Source of the DNA: Streptomyces orinoci | Lineage (GTDB): Bacteria; Actinomycetota; Actinomycetes; Streptomycetales; Streptomycetaceae | Direction: 5' to 3' | DNA length: 64,000 bases | Assembly: GCF_003121295.1 (NCBI RefSeq) | Contig: NZ_PHNC01000031.1 | Span: forward strand, 498,439 to 562,438 | Part shown: piece after piece, positions 1 to 8,456 of the stretch | Layout: the number at the start of each line of letters is the position of its first letter | Position numbering within the stretch: the stretch's first letter is position 1 | Notes under the pieces: generated by a model | What the model was told of the DNA's origin: nothing | Databases searched by the model: none | The model's input: only the letters and a program-made list of their open reading frames with translations | Translations under genes and position numbers: made by a program

Positions 1-19
1 CCGCTCGCCGAAAAAACTC

Positions 20-80
20 TTGTACGCCGTATGGCGGCCCTTGTACGGTGTACGACGACCATCGCTCGTACACCGTACAA
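20..80. promoter_or_regulatory. TetR-type operator in front of the MFS pump gene
   Basis: A perfect inverted repeat with 14-base arms (TTGTACGGTGTACG at 41-54 and its complement at 67-80) and a 12-base spacer ends directly against the ribosome binding site of the pump gene. A third partial half-site, TTGTACGCCGTA, lies at 20-31. TetR repressors of divergent or downstream genes bind such palindromes, and a TetR gene follows the pump, so autoregulated control of the pair is inferred. A very similar operator occurs near position 25,100. Confidence 0.7.
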
Positions 81-89
81 GGAGTTGCC

Positions 90-1595
90 ATGACGGCGTC
101 CACCGCTGCTGCCGCCACCCGGCCACCGCGCCATGCCACACGCTGGGTGATCCTCGGTGCGATCTGTCTGGCGCAGCTCACCGTCCTGCTGGACAACACC
201 GTGCTCACCGTGGCGATCCCCTCCCTGACCCGGGAGATGGGCGCCGCCACCTCCGACATCCAGTGGATGATCAACGCCTATTCACTGGTGCAGTCCGGCC
301 TGCTGCTGACGGCCGGCAACGCCGCCGACCGCTATGGCCGCAAGAAGATGCTGGCCACCGGGCTGGTGCTGTTCGGACTGGGCTCGCTGTGCGCGGCCCT
401 CTCCCAGACCACGGGTGAACTGATCGCCGCCCGGGCCGGGATGGGCGTCGGCGGCGCGCTGCTGATGACCACCACCCTGGCCGTGGTGATGCAGGTCTTC
501 GACGCCGAGGAGCGCACCAGGGCCATCGGCATCTGGGGCGCGGTGGCCTCGCTGGGCTTCGCGGCCGGACCGCTGATCGGCGGCGCGCTGCTGGCCCGGT
601 TCTGGTGGGGCTCCATCTTCCTGGTCAACCTCCCGGTGGCCGCGCTGGCTCTGGTGGCGGTGGTCCGGCTGGTGCCGGAGTCCAAGAACCCGGCCGGGGA
701 GCGGCCCGATGTGCTGGGCGCGGTGCTCTCCACCATAGGTATGACCGGAGTGGTCTTCGCCATCATCAACGGCCCGCAGCATGGCTGGACTTCGAGCTGG
801 GTGGTGGTATCGGCGCTGGTGGGAGCTGTGGTGCTGGCGCTGTTCGCCCTGTGGGAGCGCCGGATCGAGCACCCCATGCTCGATATGCACTTCTTCGCCG
901 ACCGGCGCTTTGTGGGCGCGGTGACCGGCGGCATCCTGGTGGCCTTCGGGCTGGGCGGCTCCATCTTCCTGCTCACCCAGCACCTCCAACTGGTGCTCGG
1001 CTACGGGCCGTTGGCCACCGGTCTGCGGATGACGCCGCTGGCGCTGATGGTGGTGGTGCTCAACCTCACCGGTGTGGGCGCCCGGCTGCTGGGCAAGGTG
1101 GGCACCCCGCTGAGCATCGCCCTGGGCATGGGGCTGCTGGCCGCCGGCCTGGCCGCGGTGGCGGTGCTGGGGGCGCACCACTACCCCGGGATGTGCTTCG
1201 GCCTGGTCCTGATGGGAACCGGTCTGGCCCTCGCCTCGCCCGCCATGGCCAACGCCATCATGTCGGCGATCCCGGCCGAGAAGGCGGGCGTGGGGGCCGG
1301 AGTCAACGGCACCCTGGCGGAGTGCGGCAACGGGCTGGGGGTCGCCGTGCTGGGCGCGGTGCTCAACTCCCGCTTCGGTGCCCTGCTTCCGGCGGTGGCG
1401 GCCGGCGCGGTCTCGCTGCCGGAGGCGCTGGGACGGGCCCGTACCGGCGCCCAGCGTGCCGAGGTGGCCGATGCCTTCGCCTCCGGGGTGCACACCGCGC
1501 AACTGGTGGGGGCGGCGGCGGTGCTGGCCGGCGGTCTGCTGGCGGCGGTGCTGCTGCGCCGGGCGGAGCTGACCGGTGACGGGCAAGCCGCTTAG
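90..1595 (+). CDS. DHA2-family MFS drug efflux transporter
   Basis: A proton-driven export pump of the 14-helix EmrB/QacA (DHA2) class, acting in the cytoplasmic membrane on small, probably drug-like molecules. The translation shows about 14 hydrophobic segments, the motif A loop between helices 2 and 3 (GNAADRYGRKKML) and the glycine-rich helix-5 region (GPLIGGALLA). I chose the ATG at 90 over the in-frame ATG at 48 because AAGGAG lies 6 bases upstream and the operator palindrome would otherwise be coding; this gives 501 residues. The TetR gene follows closely, and the pair looks like one repressor-controlled unit. The true substrate cannot be read from the sequence. Confidence 0.9.
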   Translation: MTASTAAAATRPPRHATRWVILGAICLAQLTVLLDNTVLTVAIPSLTREMGAATSDIQWMINAYSLVQSGLLLTAGNAADRYGRKKMLATGLVLFGLGSLCAALSQTTGELIAARAGMGVGGALLMTTTLAVVMQVFDAEERTRAIGIWGAVASLGFAAGPLIGGALLARFWWGSIFLVNLPVAALALVAVVRLVPESKNPAGERPDVLGAVLSTIGMTGVVFAIINGPQHGWTSSWVVVSALVGAVVLALFALWERRIEHPMLDMHFFADRRFVGAVTGGILVAFGLGGSIFLLTQHLQLVLGYGPLATGLRMTPLALMVVVLNLTGVGARLLGKVGTPLSIALGMGLLAAGLAAVAVLGAHHYPGMCFGLVLMGTGLALASPAMANAIMSAIPAEKAGVGAGVNGTLAECGNGLGVAVLGAVLNSRFGALLPAVAAGAVSLPEALGRARTGAQRAEVADAFASGVHTAQLVGAAAVLAGGLLAAVLLRRAELTGDGQAA

Positions 1596-1641
1596 CATTC
1601 GACCCGTACCATCACCGGCGCAGCCGAGAGGAAAGCCGCAT

Positions 1642-2409
1642 ATGGCCGGCGCAGGACGTACCCCCCAGACCAGCGTCTGGCTCTCCCAGCCCAAACCCCG
1701 CCAGGCGGCGGGGACCGGCGGAACGCTGGACCGCGACCGGATCGTCGCGGCCACCGTCCGGCTGCTGGACGCCGAGGGGCTGGCCAAGTTCTCCATGCGC
1801 CGGCTGGCCGCGGAGCTCAAGGTGACCGCCATGTCCGTCTACTGGTATGTGGACACCAAGGACGACCTGCTGGAACTGGCCCTGGACGCGGTCTGCGGCG
1901 AGATGCGGCTGCCCGATGCCTCGGACCGGAGCGCCGACTGGCGCGATCAGCTGCGCCAGCTGGCCACCGAGTACCGGGACGCGCTGGTCGCCCACCCCTG
2001 GGTGACCCAGCTGCTCACCCGGTATCTCAACCTGGGGCCCTCCGCGCTGGCGCTGTCCAACGCCGCCCTGTCGGTGATGAGCCGCAGCGGCGTCCCGGAG
2101 GAGAAGCGCAATGGCGCCCTGGGGGCGCTCTTCCAGTTTGTCTATGGCTTCGCCGCCATCGAGTCCGTCTATCTGGAGAGGTGCCGGACCGCGGGGCTGA
2201 GCCAGGACGAGTACTTCGCCAGTGTGGTGGAGGCTTTCTCGGAGCAGCTGCGGGGCCCGGACGCCTATGACGAGGTGGCCCGCGCGATGGACCAGAAGGA
2301 CGGGGTGCCGGTGGCGGAGATGCGCCGCCGGGACTTCGCCATCGCCGTGGAGACGGTGATCGCCGGTATGGAGGCGCTGCGGGACCGGGCGCAGGAAACG
2401 GCGGAGTAG
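1642..2409 (+). CDS. TetR/AcrR-family transcriptional regulator
   Basis: A one-component repressor with an N-terminal helix-turn-helix (about residues 33-80, with AELKVTAMSVYWYVDTKDDL as the recognition region) and a C-terminal ligand-binding and dimerisation domain of the TetR_C type. The 255-residue protein starts at the ATG at 1642 behind GAGGAAAG; the open frame reaches back to 1576 but without a ribosome site. It lies 46 bases after the pump gene on the same strand and probably controls it through the palindrome at 41-80. The ligand is unknown. Confidence 0.88.
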   Translation: MAGAGRTPQTSVWLSQPKPRQAAGTGGTLDRDRIVAATVRLLDAEGLAKFSMRRLAAELKVTAMSVYWYVDTKDDLLELALDAVCGEMRLPDASDRSADWRDQLRQLATEYRDALVAHPWVTQLLTRYLNLGPSALALSNAALSVMSRSGVPEEKRNGALGALFQFVYGFAAIESVYLERCRTAGLSQDEYFASVVEAFSEQLRGPDAYDEVARAMDQKDGVPVAEMRRRDFAIAVETVIAGMEALRDRAQETAE

Positions 2410-2428
2410 CCGGGGGCTCGGAAACCCC

Positions 2429-2516
2429 GGCGGCCGGTTCTGGGAAATCTCGGCGGAGGGGCTTGGAACCCAGGCGGAGAGGCTTGGGAACCCAGGCGGC
2501 GGGGCTTGGAACCTGG
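2429..2516. repeat. Four imperfect 21-23 bp tandem repeats
   Basis: Units begin with GGCGG at 2429, 2452, 2473 and 2495 and share the pattern GGCGGNNGGCTTGGGAACCC. They lie just after the TetR stop codon between two convergent genes. Their role is unknown; each unit can form a weak hairpin through its GGCTTGG and CCAGG halves. Confidence 0.6.
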
Positions 2517-2612
2517 GCAGCCCCGGTGGTCCGCGCCGACCGTCCCTTGCCGTGCGCGGACCACCGGGGCCGCAGTGCCGGGAGCCCTGTCCATGCCGTT
2601 CGGGTTCCCGGG

Positions 2613-2656
2613 CCGCCGGCGGGGCGGGGGTCCGCTCGAAAGCGCCCCGCCGGCGG
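2613..2656. terminator. Bidirectional hairpin between convergent genes
   Basis: A perfect 14-base stem (CCGCCGGCGGGGCG at 2613-2626 with its complement at 2643-2656) and a 16-base loop lies 10 bases past the stop of the leftward MFS gene and 200 bases past the TetR stop. There is no strong T-run, as is usual in Streptomyces terminators. Confidence 0.65.
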
Positions 2657-2665
2657 GGTCTTTGC

Positions 2666-4300
2666 TCAGCCCGCCTGGGCGGCGGGCTCGGTGGCCGGCT
2701 GCTCGTCCCCGGAGGCCGCGGTGGGGCCGTGGTGCCGGGACTTCAGGGCGACCTCCTTGATGAACAGGGTCAGCAGGAAGGCGACCAGGGCGCAGGGCGC
2801 GGCATAGGCGAAGACATCGCCGATGCCATGGCCATAGGAGGACTCCATGATCGTCCGCAGCGGGGCGGGCAGCGCCGAGGGGTCGGGGATGTCACCGCCG
2901 CCGGCACCCTGCTTGGCCAGTGCCGCGCCCTGCGGGCCCAGCGCGGTCAGGCCGTCCACCACATAGTCCTTGACCTTGGTGGCGAGCACCGCGCCCAGCG
3001 CCGAGACGCCCACCGCACCGCCCAGGGTGCGGAAGAAGGTGACCACCGAGCTGGCCGCGCCCAGGTCCTTGGGGGCCACCTGGTTCTGGGCGGCCAGCAC
3101 CAGGTTCTGCATCATCATGCCCATGCCCGCGCCCATCAGCAGCATATAGACGGCCAGCTGCCAGTACGGGGTGTCCGCCCGCATGCTGCCCAGCAGCCCC
3201 AGACCGCCGGTGAGCAGCGCGCCGCCGGAGACCAGCCAGCCCTTCCAGCGCCCGGTCTTGGTGATCACCTGGCCGGAGACGGTGGAGGAGATGAAGAGCC
3301 CGGAGATCATCGGGATGGTCATCACGCCCGACATGGTCGGCGTCTTGCCACGGGCCAGCTGGAAGTACTGGGAGAAGAAGACCGTGCCGGTGAACATGGC
3401 GACACCGACGAAGAGGCTGGCCGCGGAGGACAGCGCGATGGTCTTGTTGCGGAACAGCCGCAGCGGAATGATCGGCTCGGCCGCCTTGGACTCGACCAGC
3501 ACAAAGATGGCGCCCAGCAGCACCGAGCCGCCCACCATCACATAGGTCTGCCAGGAGATCCAGTCGTAGTTCTTGCCCGCCAGGGTCACCCAGACCAGCA
3601 GCAGGGTGGCGGCGGCGGAGATGAAGAAGGCGCCCAGCCAGTCCACCTTGACGTCCCGCTTGACGGTCGGCAGGTGCAGGGTGCGCTGGAGCACTATCAG
3701 GGCGATCACCGCGAAGGGCACACCGACGTAGAAGCACCAGCGCCAGCCGAGCCAGCTGGTGTCGGTGATGACACCGCCGAGCAGCGGGCCGCCCACGGTC
3801 GCCACCGCATAGGTGGCGCCGAGGTAGCCGCTGTAGCGGCCGCGCTCGCGGGGCGCGATCATCGCGGCCATCACAATCTGGGCCAGGGCCGACAGACCGC
3901 CCACCCCGATGCCCTGCACCACCCGGCAGGCGATCAGCATGCCGGTGTTCTGCGACAGGCCGGCCACCACCGAACCGCTGACATAGATCACCAGCGACGC
4001 CTGGACCAGCAGCTTCTTGCTGAAGAGATCGGAGAGCTTGCCCCACAGCGGGGTGGTCGCGGTCATCGCCAGCAGGGCGGCGGTGACCGTCCAGGTGTAG
4101 GCGGACTGGCTGCCATGCAGATCGTGCATGATCTTCGGCAGCGCGTTGGAGACGATGGTGGACGACAGGATCGCCACAAACATGCCCAGCAGCAGCCCGG
4201 ACAGGGCCCGCATGATCTGGGCGTGGGTCATCGGGGCGGCCTCGGCGCCCCGGGCTTCGGTGTGGCTGTCCCGCACACCTGACGGTGTGGACTTGGCCAT
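2666..4300 (-). CDS. DHA2-family MFS multidrug transporter
   Basis: A 544-residue, 14-helix EmrB/QacA-type efflux permease. The motif A loop reads GKLSDLFSKK and the helix-5 motif C region GGPLLGGVITD; the long cytoplasmic N- and C-terminal tails are hydrophilic. The start at 4300 follows GGAAAGGAA. It is transcribed leftward 24 bases after a MarR-family gene, so the two form an operon whose repressor is probably the MarR protein. It is only distantly similar to the pump at 90-1595, so this is not a recent duplication. Confidence 0.9.
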   Translation of the reverse strand: MAKSTPSGVRDSHTEARGAEAAPMTHAQIMRALSGLLLGMFVAILSSTIVSNALPKIMHDLHGSQSAYTWTVTAALLAMTATTPLWGKLSDLFSKKLLVQASLVIYVSGSVVAGLSQNTGMLIACRVVQGIGVGGLSALAQIVMAAMIAPRERGRYSGYLGATYAVATVGGPLLGGVITDTSWLGWRWCFYVGVPFAVIALIVLQRTLHLPTVKRDVKVDWLGAFFISAAATLLLVWVTLAGKNYDWISWQTYVMVGGSVLLGAIFVLVESKAAEPIIPLRLFRNKTIALSSAASLFVGVAMFTGTVFFSQYFQLARGKTPTMSGVMTIPMISGLFISSTVSGQVITKTGRWKGWLVSGGALLTGGLGLLGSMRADTPYWQLAVYMLLMGAGMGMMMQNLVLAAQNQVAPKDLGAASSVVTFFRTLGGAVGVSALGAVLATKVKDYVVDGLTALGPQGAALAKQGAGGGDIPDPSALPAPLRTIMESSYGHGIGDVFAYAAPCALVAFLLTLFIKEVALKSRHHGPTAASGDEQPATEPAAQAG

Positions 4301-4324
4301 GGATTTCCTTTCCGGTGAGGTGGA

Positions 4325-4804
4325 TTACGCGGGTGTACGGGTGATGGCGGCCGCCCGGGGCTGTGGCGCCCGCGGCCGGCACTCGCCGAAGCCCTCGCGG
4401 AGCCGGGCGAGCAGACCGATGAGCCGGGCCACATCGTCGTCCGACCAGTCGTGCAGACAGCCGGCCAGCGCCTCGGCGTAACGGGCCGAGACCTGTTCCA
4501 GCAGCGCCTCCCCGCTGGGGGTGATGCGCAGCAGCCGCGACCGCTTGTCCAGCGGGTCGCACTGGCGCTCAAGCCAGCCGCGCTCGGCGGCATGGGCGAC
4601 ATGGCGGCTGGTCACCGACATATCGATCACCATCAGCTCGGCGAGTTTGCTCATCCGCAGCTCGCCGTACTGCTTGAGCAGCGACAGCACGATGGCGGAG
4701 GTGGGCGGGCAGTCCGGCGGGAGGACCCGGCTGAGGCCGCGTTTGATCACTCCAATGGCGCCGAGCTGCCGGGAGAGCTCCTCGTACTGCTCGAAGGCGG
4801 CCAT
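4325..4804 (-). CDS. MarR-family transcriptional regulator
   Basis: A 159-residue winged-helix dimeric regulator. The centre shows the MarR pattern of recognition helix and wing (SKLAELMVIDMSVTSRHVAHA followed by DPLDKRSRLLRITPSGEALL), where the D-x-R-S-R wing contacts DNA. The ATG at 4804 behind CTGGAGGA is preferred to upstream in-frame starts because two operator-like palindromes would otherwise be coding. It precedes the MFS pump at 2666-4300 and most likely represses the two-gene operon. The ligand is not known. Confidence 0.88.
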   Translation of the reverse strand: MAAFEQYEELSRQLGAIGVIKRGLSRVLPPDCPPTSAIVLSLLKQYGELRMSKLAELMVIDMSVTSRHVAHAAERGWLERQCDPLDKRSRLLRITPSGEALLEQVSARYAEALAGCLHDWSDDDVARLIGLLARLREGFGECRPRAPQPRAAAITRTPA

Positions 4805-4818
4805 GGATCCTCCAGTTA

Positions 4819-4863
4819 GGTTGCTTAAGGCAACCATAGAAAAGTTTGGTTGCTGAAGGCAAG
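4819..4863. promoter_or_regulatory. Tandem MarR operator sites
   Basis: Two palindromes share the plan GGTTGC-N5-GCAACC: one perfect copy at 4819-4835 and a second with one changed base at 4848-4863, centred 28-29 bases apart. They sit immediately upstream of the MarR start codon, the usual place for MarR autoregulation. Confidence 0.65.
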
Positions 4864-4971
4864 TGAAATGATGGTACGGATGGTAAAGGACTGGCCAAGG
4901 ATTCATTCGGATGGCGTCAAGCCGGGCCCGGCCGTGCGGGGCGTCACCGCTCTTCGCTAGGGTCCTGCCCC

Positions 4972-5187
4972 ATGGCCAACCCCCATCAGCAGAGCCCCGA
5001 GGGCAACTACGACCCGGCGGGCAGCACCCAGATGTTCCGTGCCTTCGTCGACGAGGGCGCACCCGGCCCCCGGGCCTCCGCGCCGGCCGCCCGGGCCCGC
5101 TCCGGCGGACCCAGCACCGGAGTGATCGCGGCCGTGCTTGTCGCGCTGGCCGCGGTCGCCGTGGTGGTCTGGCTGGCGGTGAGCTGA
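4972..5187 (+). CDS. Small single-pass membrane protein, unknown function
   Basis: A 71-residue protein with a hydrophilic, Pro/Ala-rich N-terminal half and one hydrophobic helix at about residues 48-70 (GVIAAVLVALAAVAVVVWLA), ending in the membrane. It resembles short conserved hypothetical proteins of Streptomyces with the MANPHQQSPEG start. It stands alone between the MarR promoter and a convergent lipoprotein gene, with a weak AGGG ribosome site. No function is evident. Confidence 0.7.
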   Translation: MANPHQQSPEGNYDPAGSTQMFRAFVDEGAPGPRASAPAARARSGGPSTGVIAAVLVALAAVAVVVWLAVS

Positions 5188-5192
5188 GCGGC

Positions 5193-5816
5193 TCACTCCC
5201 ACTGGACCCATACGTCCCGCGTCTGAAGACGAGCGCCCGGCGGCACCCGCCGGGCGTCCACGCACACCTGCCAGCTCTGCGCCCTGGCCCCGCCGGGGCC
5301 GATCGGCACCGGCAGCGGCCGGGTGACCGGAAGCGCCGCCAGGTCAGCGCCGCCCGCCGCGATCACATGCCCGCCGAAGACCACCGTGCCCCGGGTCACC
5401 GGGGCGGGCCCGGCGTTGGCGAACACCAGGGACACCCGCTCACACCACCGCTGCGTGCCGGGCGCCCGGCGCGGGGCGGTGACGGTCAGTGCGGCGCTCG
5501 CGGGCGCGGGCGTCGGCGTTGCAGGGGGTACGGGCGTACGAGCCGTTGCGCTCGGGCCGGGCAGTGGGAGATGGGTGCGGCCGCCAACGGGCCCGGTACG
5601 GCGGGCGGTTGGCGGAGGCGCGGCCGTGGGATCCGCCGAGGGCAGTGGAAAGAGCCGTACGGCGCCGGTGGGCGGGACCGGGCCGGTGGGCCCGGCGTCG
5701 GCCAGTGCCACCCGGCTCTCCGGTTCGCCGCTGCCGCACGCCGCGGTGAGAAGGGTTAGGCACAGTGCGGCAGTTGACACCAGGGCGGGTGCCCGGCGAT
5801 GCGTTGCCCGTCGCAT
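5193..5816 (-). CDS. Putative secreted lipoprotein
   Basis: A 207-residue protein with a lipoprotein signal peptide: positive start (MRRATHRR), hydrophobic core and lipobox LTAAC, so Cys26 or Cys27 should be lipidated. A Pro/Thr/Ala-rich linker of about 100 residues leads to a C-terminal domain of about 95 residues rich in beta strand, with two Cys (in WCERVSLVF and WQVCVDARR) that could form a disulphide. No enzyme family is recognised. Its stop is 6 bases from that of the convergent small membrane protein. Confidence 0.75.
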   Translation of the reverse strand: MRRATHRRAPALVSTAALCLTLLTAACGSGEPESRVALADAGPTGPVPPTGAVRLFPLPSADPTAAPPPTARRTGPVGGRTHLPLPGPSATARTPVPPATPTPAPASAALTVTAPRRAPGTQRWCERVSLVFANAGPAPVTRGTVVFGGHVIAAGGADLAALPVTRPLPVPIGPGGARAQSWQVCVDARRVPPGARLQTRDVWVQWE

Positions 5817-5884
5817 CGCCTCAGTCTGACTGACGGACCGTCAGGGAGCTAGGGCTGTGCGGGCAGCTCCGCTGGGGTGTGGTG

Positions 5885-6003
5885 TTTTGGGTGCGGGCCA
5901 GTTGTGGCTGGTCGCGCAGTTCCCCGCGCCCCTGATGGGGCACCCCGCGCCCCTGATGGGGCACCCCGCGCCCCTGATGGGGCGCCCCTGACGGGGCGCG
6001 CCG
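5885..6003. repeat. Dispersed GTCGCGCAGTTCCCCGCGCCCC element with 21-bp tandem hairpins
   Basis: The segment carries the phrase GTGCGGG...GTGGCTGGTCGCG followed by three exact or near-exact 21-base units (starting 5922, 5943, 5964) built on CGCGCCCCTGATGGGG, each able to fold as CCCC-TGAT-GGGG. A related element lies at about 12,155-12,275. Elements of this look are common between Streptomyces genes; here it follows the leftward sigN-like gene and may act as its terminator. Confidence 0.65.
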
Positions 6004-6837
6004 CTAGTCCGCGATCAGGCCCTCGCGGAGCTGGGAGAGGGTGCGGGTCAGCAGCCGGGAGACATGCATCTGGGAGATGCCCACCTCCTCGCCGATCTGC
6101 GACTGGGTCATATTGGCGAAGAACCTCAGCATAATGATCTGCCGTTCCCGGGGCGGCAGTTTGGCCAGCAGCGGCTTGAGCGACTCCCGGTACTCCACGC
6201 CCTCCAGCGCCGAGTCCTCGTACCCCAGCCGGTCGGCCAGCGAGCCCTCGCCGCCGTCGTCCTCGGGGGAGGGGGAGTCCAGCGAACTGGCCGTATAGGC
6301 ATTGCCCACCGCCAGCCCGTCCACCACATCCTCCTCGGAGACCCCCAGGCACACCGCCAGTTCGGGGACGGTGGGCGAACGGTCCAGTTTCTGGGCCAGT
6401 TCATCACTGGCCTTGGTCAGCGCCAGCCGCAGTTCCTGAAGCCTGCGCGGCACCCGCACCGACCAACTGGTGTCCCGGAAGAAGCGTTTGATCTCACCCA
6501 CCACCGTGGGCATCGCGAACGTCGGGAATTCCACGCCCCGTTCGCAGTCGAACCGGTCGATCGCCTTGATCAGGCCGATGGTTCCGACCTGAACGATGTC
6601 CTCCATCGGTTCATTGCGGCTGCGGAAGCGGGCCGCGGCATAGCGCACAAGGGGGAGGTTGAGCTCGATGAGGGTGTCACGGACGTAGGTACGCTCGGCA
6701 CTGTCCCGCTCCAGCGTGGCCAGACGCATAAAGAGGGTGCGGGAGAGGGTGCGGGTGTCGATGGCTTCGCAGTCGTCGAGCACGGCTGGCGGTGCGTCAT
6801 TGGCGAGCACCTTAGCGCTGCCCAGGTCTACGGACAT
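6004..6837 (-). CDS. sigN: SigB/SigF-type sigma factor, SigN-like
   Basis: A 277-residue group 3 sigma factor that directs RNA polymerase to development or stress promoters. Region 2 (FRSRNEPMEDIVQVGTIGLI with FDCERGVEFPTFA) binds the -10 element, region 3 follows (RVPRRLQELRLALTKASDEL), and region 4 carries the helix-turn-helix QIGEEVGISQMHVSRLLTRT. The ATG at 6837 behind AAGGGGGTGG is preferred to one 10 codons upstream. It lies 199 bases after a paralog in the same direction, an arrangement that recalls the S. coelicolor sigN-sigF neighbours; SigN there acts in aerial hyphae. Assignment rests on recognition of sequence and order, not on a search. Confidence 0.85.
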   Translation of the reverse strand: MSVDLGSAKVLANDAPPAVLDDCEAIDTRTLSRTLFMRLATLERDSAERTYVRDTLIELNLPLVRYAAARFRSRNEPMEDIVQVGTIGLIKAIDRFDCERGVEFPTFAMPTVVGEIKRFFRDTSWSVRVPRRLQELRLALTKASDELAQKLDRSPTVPELAVCLGVSEEDVVDGLAVGNAYTASSLDSPSPEDDGGEGSLADRLGYEDSALEGVEYRESLKPLLAKLPPRERQIIMLRFFANMTQSQIGEEVGISQMHVSRLLTRTLSQLREGLIAD

Positions 6838-7036
6838 GCCACCCCCTTGAGGTCGCGGACGGGCCACGGCGACCCCCTCGGGCGAGGGGTTCAGCCTCCA
6901 CCTGAATACCGGAGGCTGCGCTGTGGCAAACGCAGTTCCAGCAGAATGTCACATGTCGGCAACGCGCTGTAGCGTCAAGTCGATATATCTGCCCCATGAC
7001 GCCGCATGACATCGGGGAGGGGGTCCCCCGTAAGGG

Positions 7037-7933
7037 TTAAGCGTCGATTCGATTTGCGGAGCGCAGCCTGGCGAAGCTCCGGGAGAGCAGCCGGGAGACA
7101 TGCATCTGGGAGACGCCCAGCTCCGCGCTGATCTGGGACTGGGTCAGATTGCTGTAGTAGCGCAGCAGCAGAATGCGCTGTTCGCGCTCCGGCAGCTGGA
7201 CCAGCAGATGGCGCACCAGGTCCCGGTGCTCCACTCCGGCCAGTGCCGGGTCCTCGTAGCCGAGCCGGTCCAGCAGGCCGGGCAGTCCGTCGCCCTCCTG
7301 GGCCGCCTCCAGCGAGGTGGCGTGATAGGAGCGGCCGGCCTCGATGCAGGCCAGCACCTCATCCTCGCCGATCTTCAGCCGTTCGGCGATCTCGGCGGTG
7401 GTGGGGGACCGGCCGTGCAGCACGGTCAGGTCCTCGGTGGCGCCATTGACCTGCACCCATAGCTCGTGCAGCCGGCGCGGGACATGCACGGTGCGGACGT
7501 TGTCCCGGAAGTACCGCTTGATCTCACCGACCACGGTGGGCATGGCGAAGGTGGGGAACTGCACGCCCCGGTCCGGGTCGAAGCGGTCGATGGCGTTGAT
7601 CAGGCCGATGGTGCCGACCTGGATGACGTCCTCCATGGGCTCGTTGCGGCTGCGAAAACGCGCCGCGGCGTACCGCACCAGCGGGAGGTTGGCTTCGATC
7701 AGGGCGGCGCGCACGCGGGCATGCTCCGGAGTGCCGGGCTCCAGGGTGGCGAATTCCTTGAAGAGCACCTGGGTCAGCGCCCTGGCGTCCGCCCCCCGGC
7801 TCTCGCGCGGACGGGGGTCCTCGGCGCACTCCGGTACGCCGGTCTCCTCCGGGACGGCGGCCGGGTCGTCCGGTCCGGCCGACTCGGGGCGGCGTAGCGG
7901 GGCTTCGGGCGCTGTTCGGGCCGGCACGGTCAC
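7037..7933 (-). CDS. sigF: SigB/SigF-type sigma factor, SigF-like
   Basis: A 298-residue paralog of the adjacent sigma factor, with a longer, low-complexity N-terminus (about residues 1-45) and the same sigma regions 2, 3 and 4 (LPLVRYAAARFRSRNEPMED; RTVHVPRRLHELWVQVN; QISAELGVSQMHVSRLLSRS). The wording of region 3 and the C-terminal RSANRIDA match SigF of Streptomyces, which acts in late spore maturation. I chose the GTG at 7933, which has AAGGGGTGG upstream, over the ATG seven codons earlier. Such sigmas are usually held by an RsbW-type anti-sigma factor; the STAS protein at 9215 could belong to that switch. Confidence 0.85.
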   Translation of the reverse strand: MTVPARTAPEAPLRRPESAGPDDPAAVPEETGVPECAEDPRPRESRGADARALTQVLFKEFATLEPGTPEHARVRAALIEANLPLVRYAAARFRSRNEPMEDVIQVGTIGLINAIDRFDPDRGVQFPTFAMPTVVGEIKRYFRDNVRTVHVPRRLHELWVQVNGATEDLTVLHGRSPTTAEIAERLKIGEDEVLACIEAGRSYHATSLEAAQEGDGLPGLLDRLGYEDPALAGVEHRDLVRHLLVQLPEREQRILLLRYYSNLTQSQISAELGVSQMHVSRLLSRSFARLRSANRIDA

Positions 7934-8084
7934 ACACCACCCCTTCGCGGTCATTCCATGCGCAGTTGGGAACTAAGGAGGGCACATCTATCAACAAGGG
8001 CGTCAAAAGCGGTCATAGCATCACAAGACATGTCCACTGTGTGCAAGCACCGGGTCACTCCGTGTTGGCCGTGGAAAAGGGCAT

Positions 8085-8120
8085 AAAAAACGGCCCCTCA
8101 CCAGGTGGTGCGGGGCCGTT
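8085..8120 (-). terminator. Rho-independent terminator for the leftward Dabb operon
   Basis: Read on the minus strand, a long interrupted hairpin (AACGGCCCC pairing with GGGGCCGTT, with an inner CACCA-CC-TGGTG stem) is followed by a run of six T. It lies 15 bases past the Dabb stop codon. A real T-run is uncommon in this genome, which makes it one of the clearest terminators in the window. Confidence 0.88.
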
Positions 8121-8134
8121 GGGAAGGACCGGGC

Positions 8135-8428
8135 TCAGCAGGGATAGTCGGCGATCACCCACGTGGCGAACTCCCGCCACTGCGCCACACCCGCCTGATG
8201 GGCGGGGTGCTCCAGATAGCGCCGCAGGGCCGCCTGGTCGTCCACGGCGGAGTTGATGGCGAAGTCATAGGCGATGGGGCGGTCGGAGACATTCCAGCCG
8301 CACTCCCAGAAGCGCAGCTCGGGGATCTCCTCGCCCAGCTTCTCGAAGGTCCGCACACCGGCCGCCACCCGGGGGTCATCGCGCCGGACGCCCTCATTGA
8401 GCTTGAAGAGGACCAGGTGACGAATCAC
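8135..8428 (-). CDS. Dabb (stress-responsive alpha/beta barrel) protein
   Basis: A 97-residue single-domain protein of the Dabb ferredoxin-like barrel family. The family signature is seen as MIRHLVLFKLNEG at the start, WECGWNVSDRPIAYDFAI in the middle and YLEHPAHQAGVAQWR near the end. Family members form dimeric barrels; some bind small aromatic ligands or cyclise polyketides, but most have no known role. The start is GTG at 8428 with GGAAGG upstream. It follows the 54-residue gene by 28 bases in the same direction and is probably co-transcribed with it. Confidence 0.85.
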   Translation of the reverse strand: MIRHLVLFKLNEGVRRDDPRVAAGVRTFEKLGEEIPELRFWECGWNVSDRPIAYDFAINSAVDDQAALRRYLEHPAHQAGVAQWREFATWVIADYPC

Positions 8429-8456
8429 GGGGCTGCCGCCTTCCGGAGGTACGGGC

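Noticed and set aside
282..1832. 516-codon minus-strand frame antisense to the MFS and TetR genes
   Set aside because: Its translation is low-complexity (Gln, His, Arg and Gly rich), it has no ribosome site, and the plus strand carries clear family motifs. It is a GC-rich shadow frame.
2429..2516. CRISPR-like array from the four 21-23 bp units
   Set aside because: The units are directly adjacent without unique spacers and are imperfect, so this is a simple tandem repeat.
2552..4282. 576-codon plus-strand frame antisense to the second MFS gene
   Set aside because: Composition is typical of antisense frames and the MFS protein on the other strand is certain.
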